From Flavicella sp037132785 (GTDB lineage Bacteria; Bacteroidota; Bacteroidia; Flavobacteriales; Flavobacteriaceae), in assembly GCF_037132785.1 (NCBI RefSeq), contig NZ_JBAHZZ010000015.1, positions 1 to 7,362 of the forward strand: a DNA stretch of 7,362 nucleotides, read 5' to 3'. Numbering within the stretch: the first letter of the stretch is position 1; each line of letters opens with the position of its first letter. Both the position numbers and the translations under genes were made by a program. The notes beneath the pieces were generated by a model. The model was not told where the DNA came from. It saw nothing but the letters and a program-made list of their open reading frames with translations, and ran no database searches. Of this stretch, positions 7,058 to 7,362 are shown one piece after another.

Positions 7058-7362
7058 TTATGAATCTATTTCTTGGTGGTATGGTGCGGCCTGTTCTATT
7101 GTCATTCCACAGAAATAGCTGAAGGATAAACTATCGTTAAGTCTATCTTCTACTTCGTAATCGCTTAAACCATACCAACTTTGCAAAAGACACATTTTAA
7201 AAAGAAACAAACCATCATAGCAAGGCTTACCAACGGCACTTTTACCCCTGGAATAGTCCTTGTCTATTATTTTTGAAATTCGATCCCAATCGATAAGAAT
7301 ATTTATTTGACTGAAAAATGTAGCTTTTATCTTTCTTGTGCGTAAATCACAAATGCTATCTG
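7058..7362 (-). pseudogene. IS5-family transposase fragment, N-terminal domain only (5' end off the window)
   Basis: The minus frame is open from the right edge to TAA at 7058-7060, giving 100 visible residues. It matches the N-terminal DUF772-type region of IS5-family transposases: TFFSQINILIDW, then GKPCYDGLFLFKMCLLQSWY, GLSDYEVEDRLNDSLSFSYF and CGM. The family normally continues P-D-H-S-T-I-S-R-F-R into the DDE catalytic core; here it reads P-Y-H-Q-E-I-D-S and stops. The catalytic core is therefore missing and I could not find it in the next 460 nt in any frame, so this is a truncated, inactive remnant. The start codon should lie a few tens of bases beyond the right edge. It points to past insertion-sequence activity at this end of the locus. 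Confidence 0.85.

Noticed and set aside
1..7362. CRISPR array, tRNA, rRNA, phage or toxin-antitoxin genes
   Set aside because: No regularly spaced repeat series longer than two copies, no tRNA- or rRNA-like sequence, and no such proteins were seen on either strand.

Overview
The window is AT-rich and carries genes typical of the phylum Bacteroidota, most likely a flavobacterium-like polysaccharide degrader. The evidence is a SusC/RagA-type TonB-dependent receptor, an ECF sigma factor of the Bacteroidota type, a FecR anti-sigma factor with a DUF4974 C-terminus, a secreted GH43 glycosidase, no clear Shine-Dalgarno sequences, and candidate TAnnTTTG promoter elements. The genus assignment is inference; no rRNA or other marker gene is present. 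The locus looks like one edge of a polysaccharide utilization locus (PUL).

Layout, left to right. (1) 1-2963, minus: a SusC-like receptor with an N-terminal STN signalling domain; its C-terminal end, and any susD partner, lie beyond the left edge. (2) 2964-3096: a 133-nt gap with two 21-bp direct repeats and a long hairpin. (3) 3097-4266, minus: FecR-type anti-sigma factor. (4) 4267-4399: a 133-nt divergent promoter region. (5) 4400-4990, plus: ECF sigma factor. (6) 4991-5656: 666 nt with no recognisable gene, containing several inverted repeats. (7) 5657-6595, minus: a GH43 glycoside hydrolase with an intact catalytic triad and a signal peptide. (8) 6596-7057: 462 nt without a supported gene. 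(9) 7058-7362, minus: an IS5-type transposase fragment that loses similarity at a conserved P-x-H motif and stops; its 5' end lies beyond the right edge.

How the genes probably work together: the receptor's STN domain senses substrate loading at the outer membrane and contacts the periplasmic part of the inner-membrane FecR protein. FecR then releases the sigma factor, which activates receptor transcription, and probably GH43 transcription. GH43 enzymes usually cleave arabinose- or xylose-containing glycans, so an arabinan or arabinoxylan-type substrate is plausible but not shown. The sigma gene is divergent from fecR, whereas many such loci have sigma, fecR and susC in one direction. I found no clearly new biological system. 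The least explained signals are the paired repeats before the receptor gene, the fecR-receptor hairpin, and the structured but gene-less 666-nt stretch.
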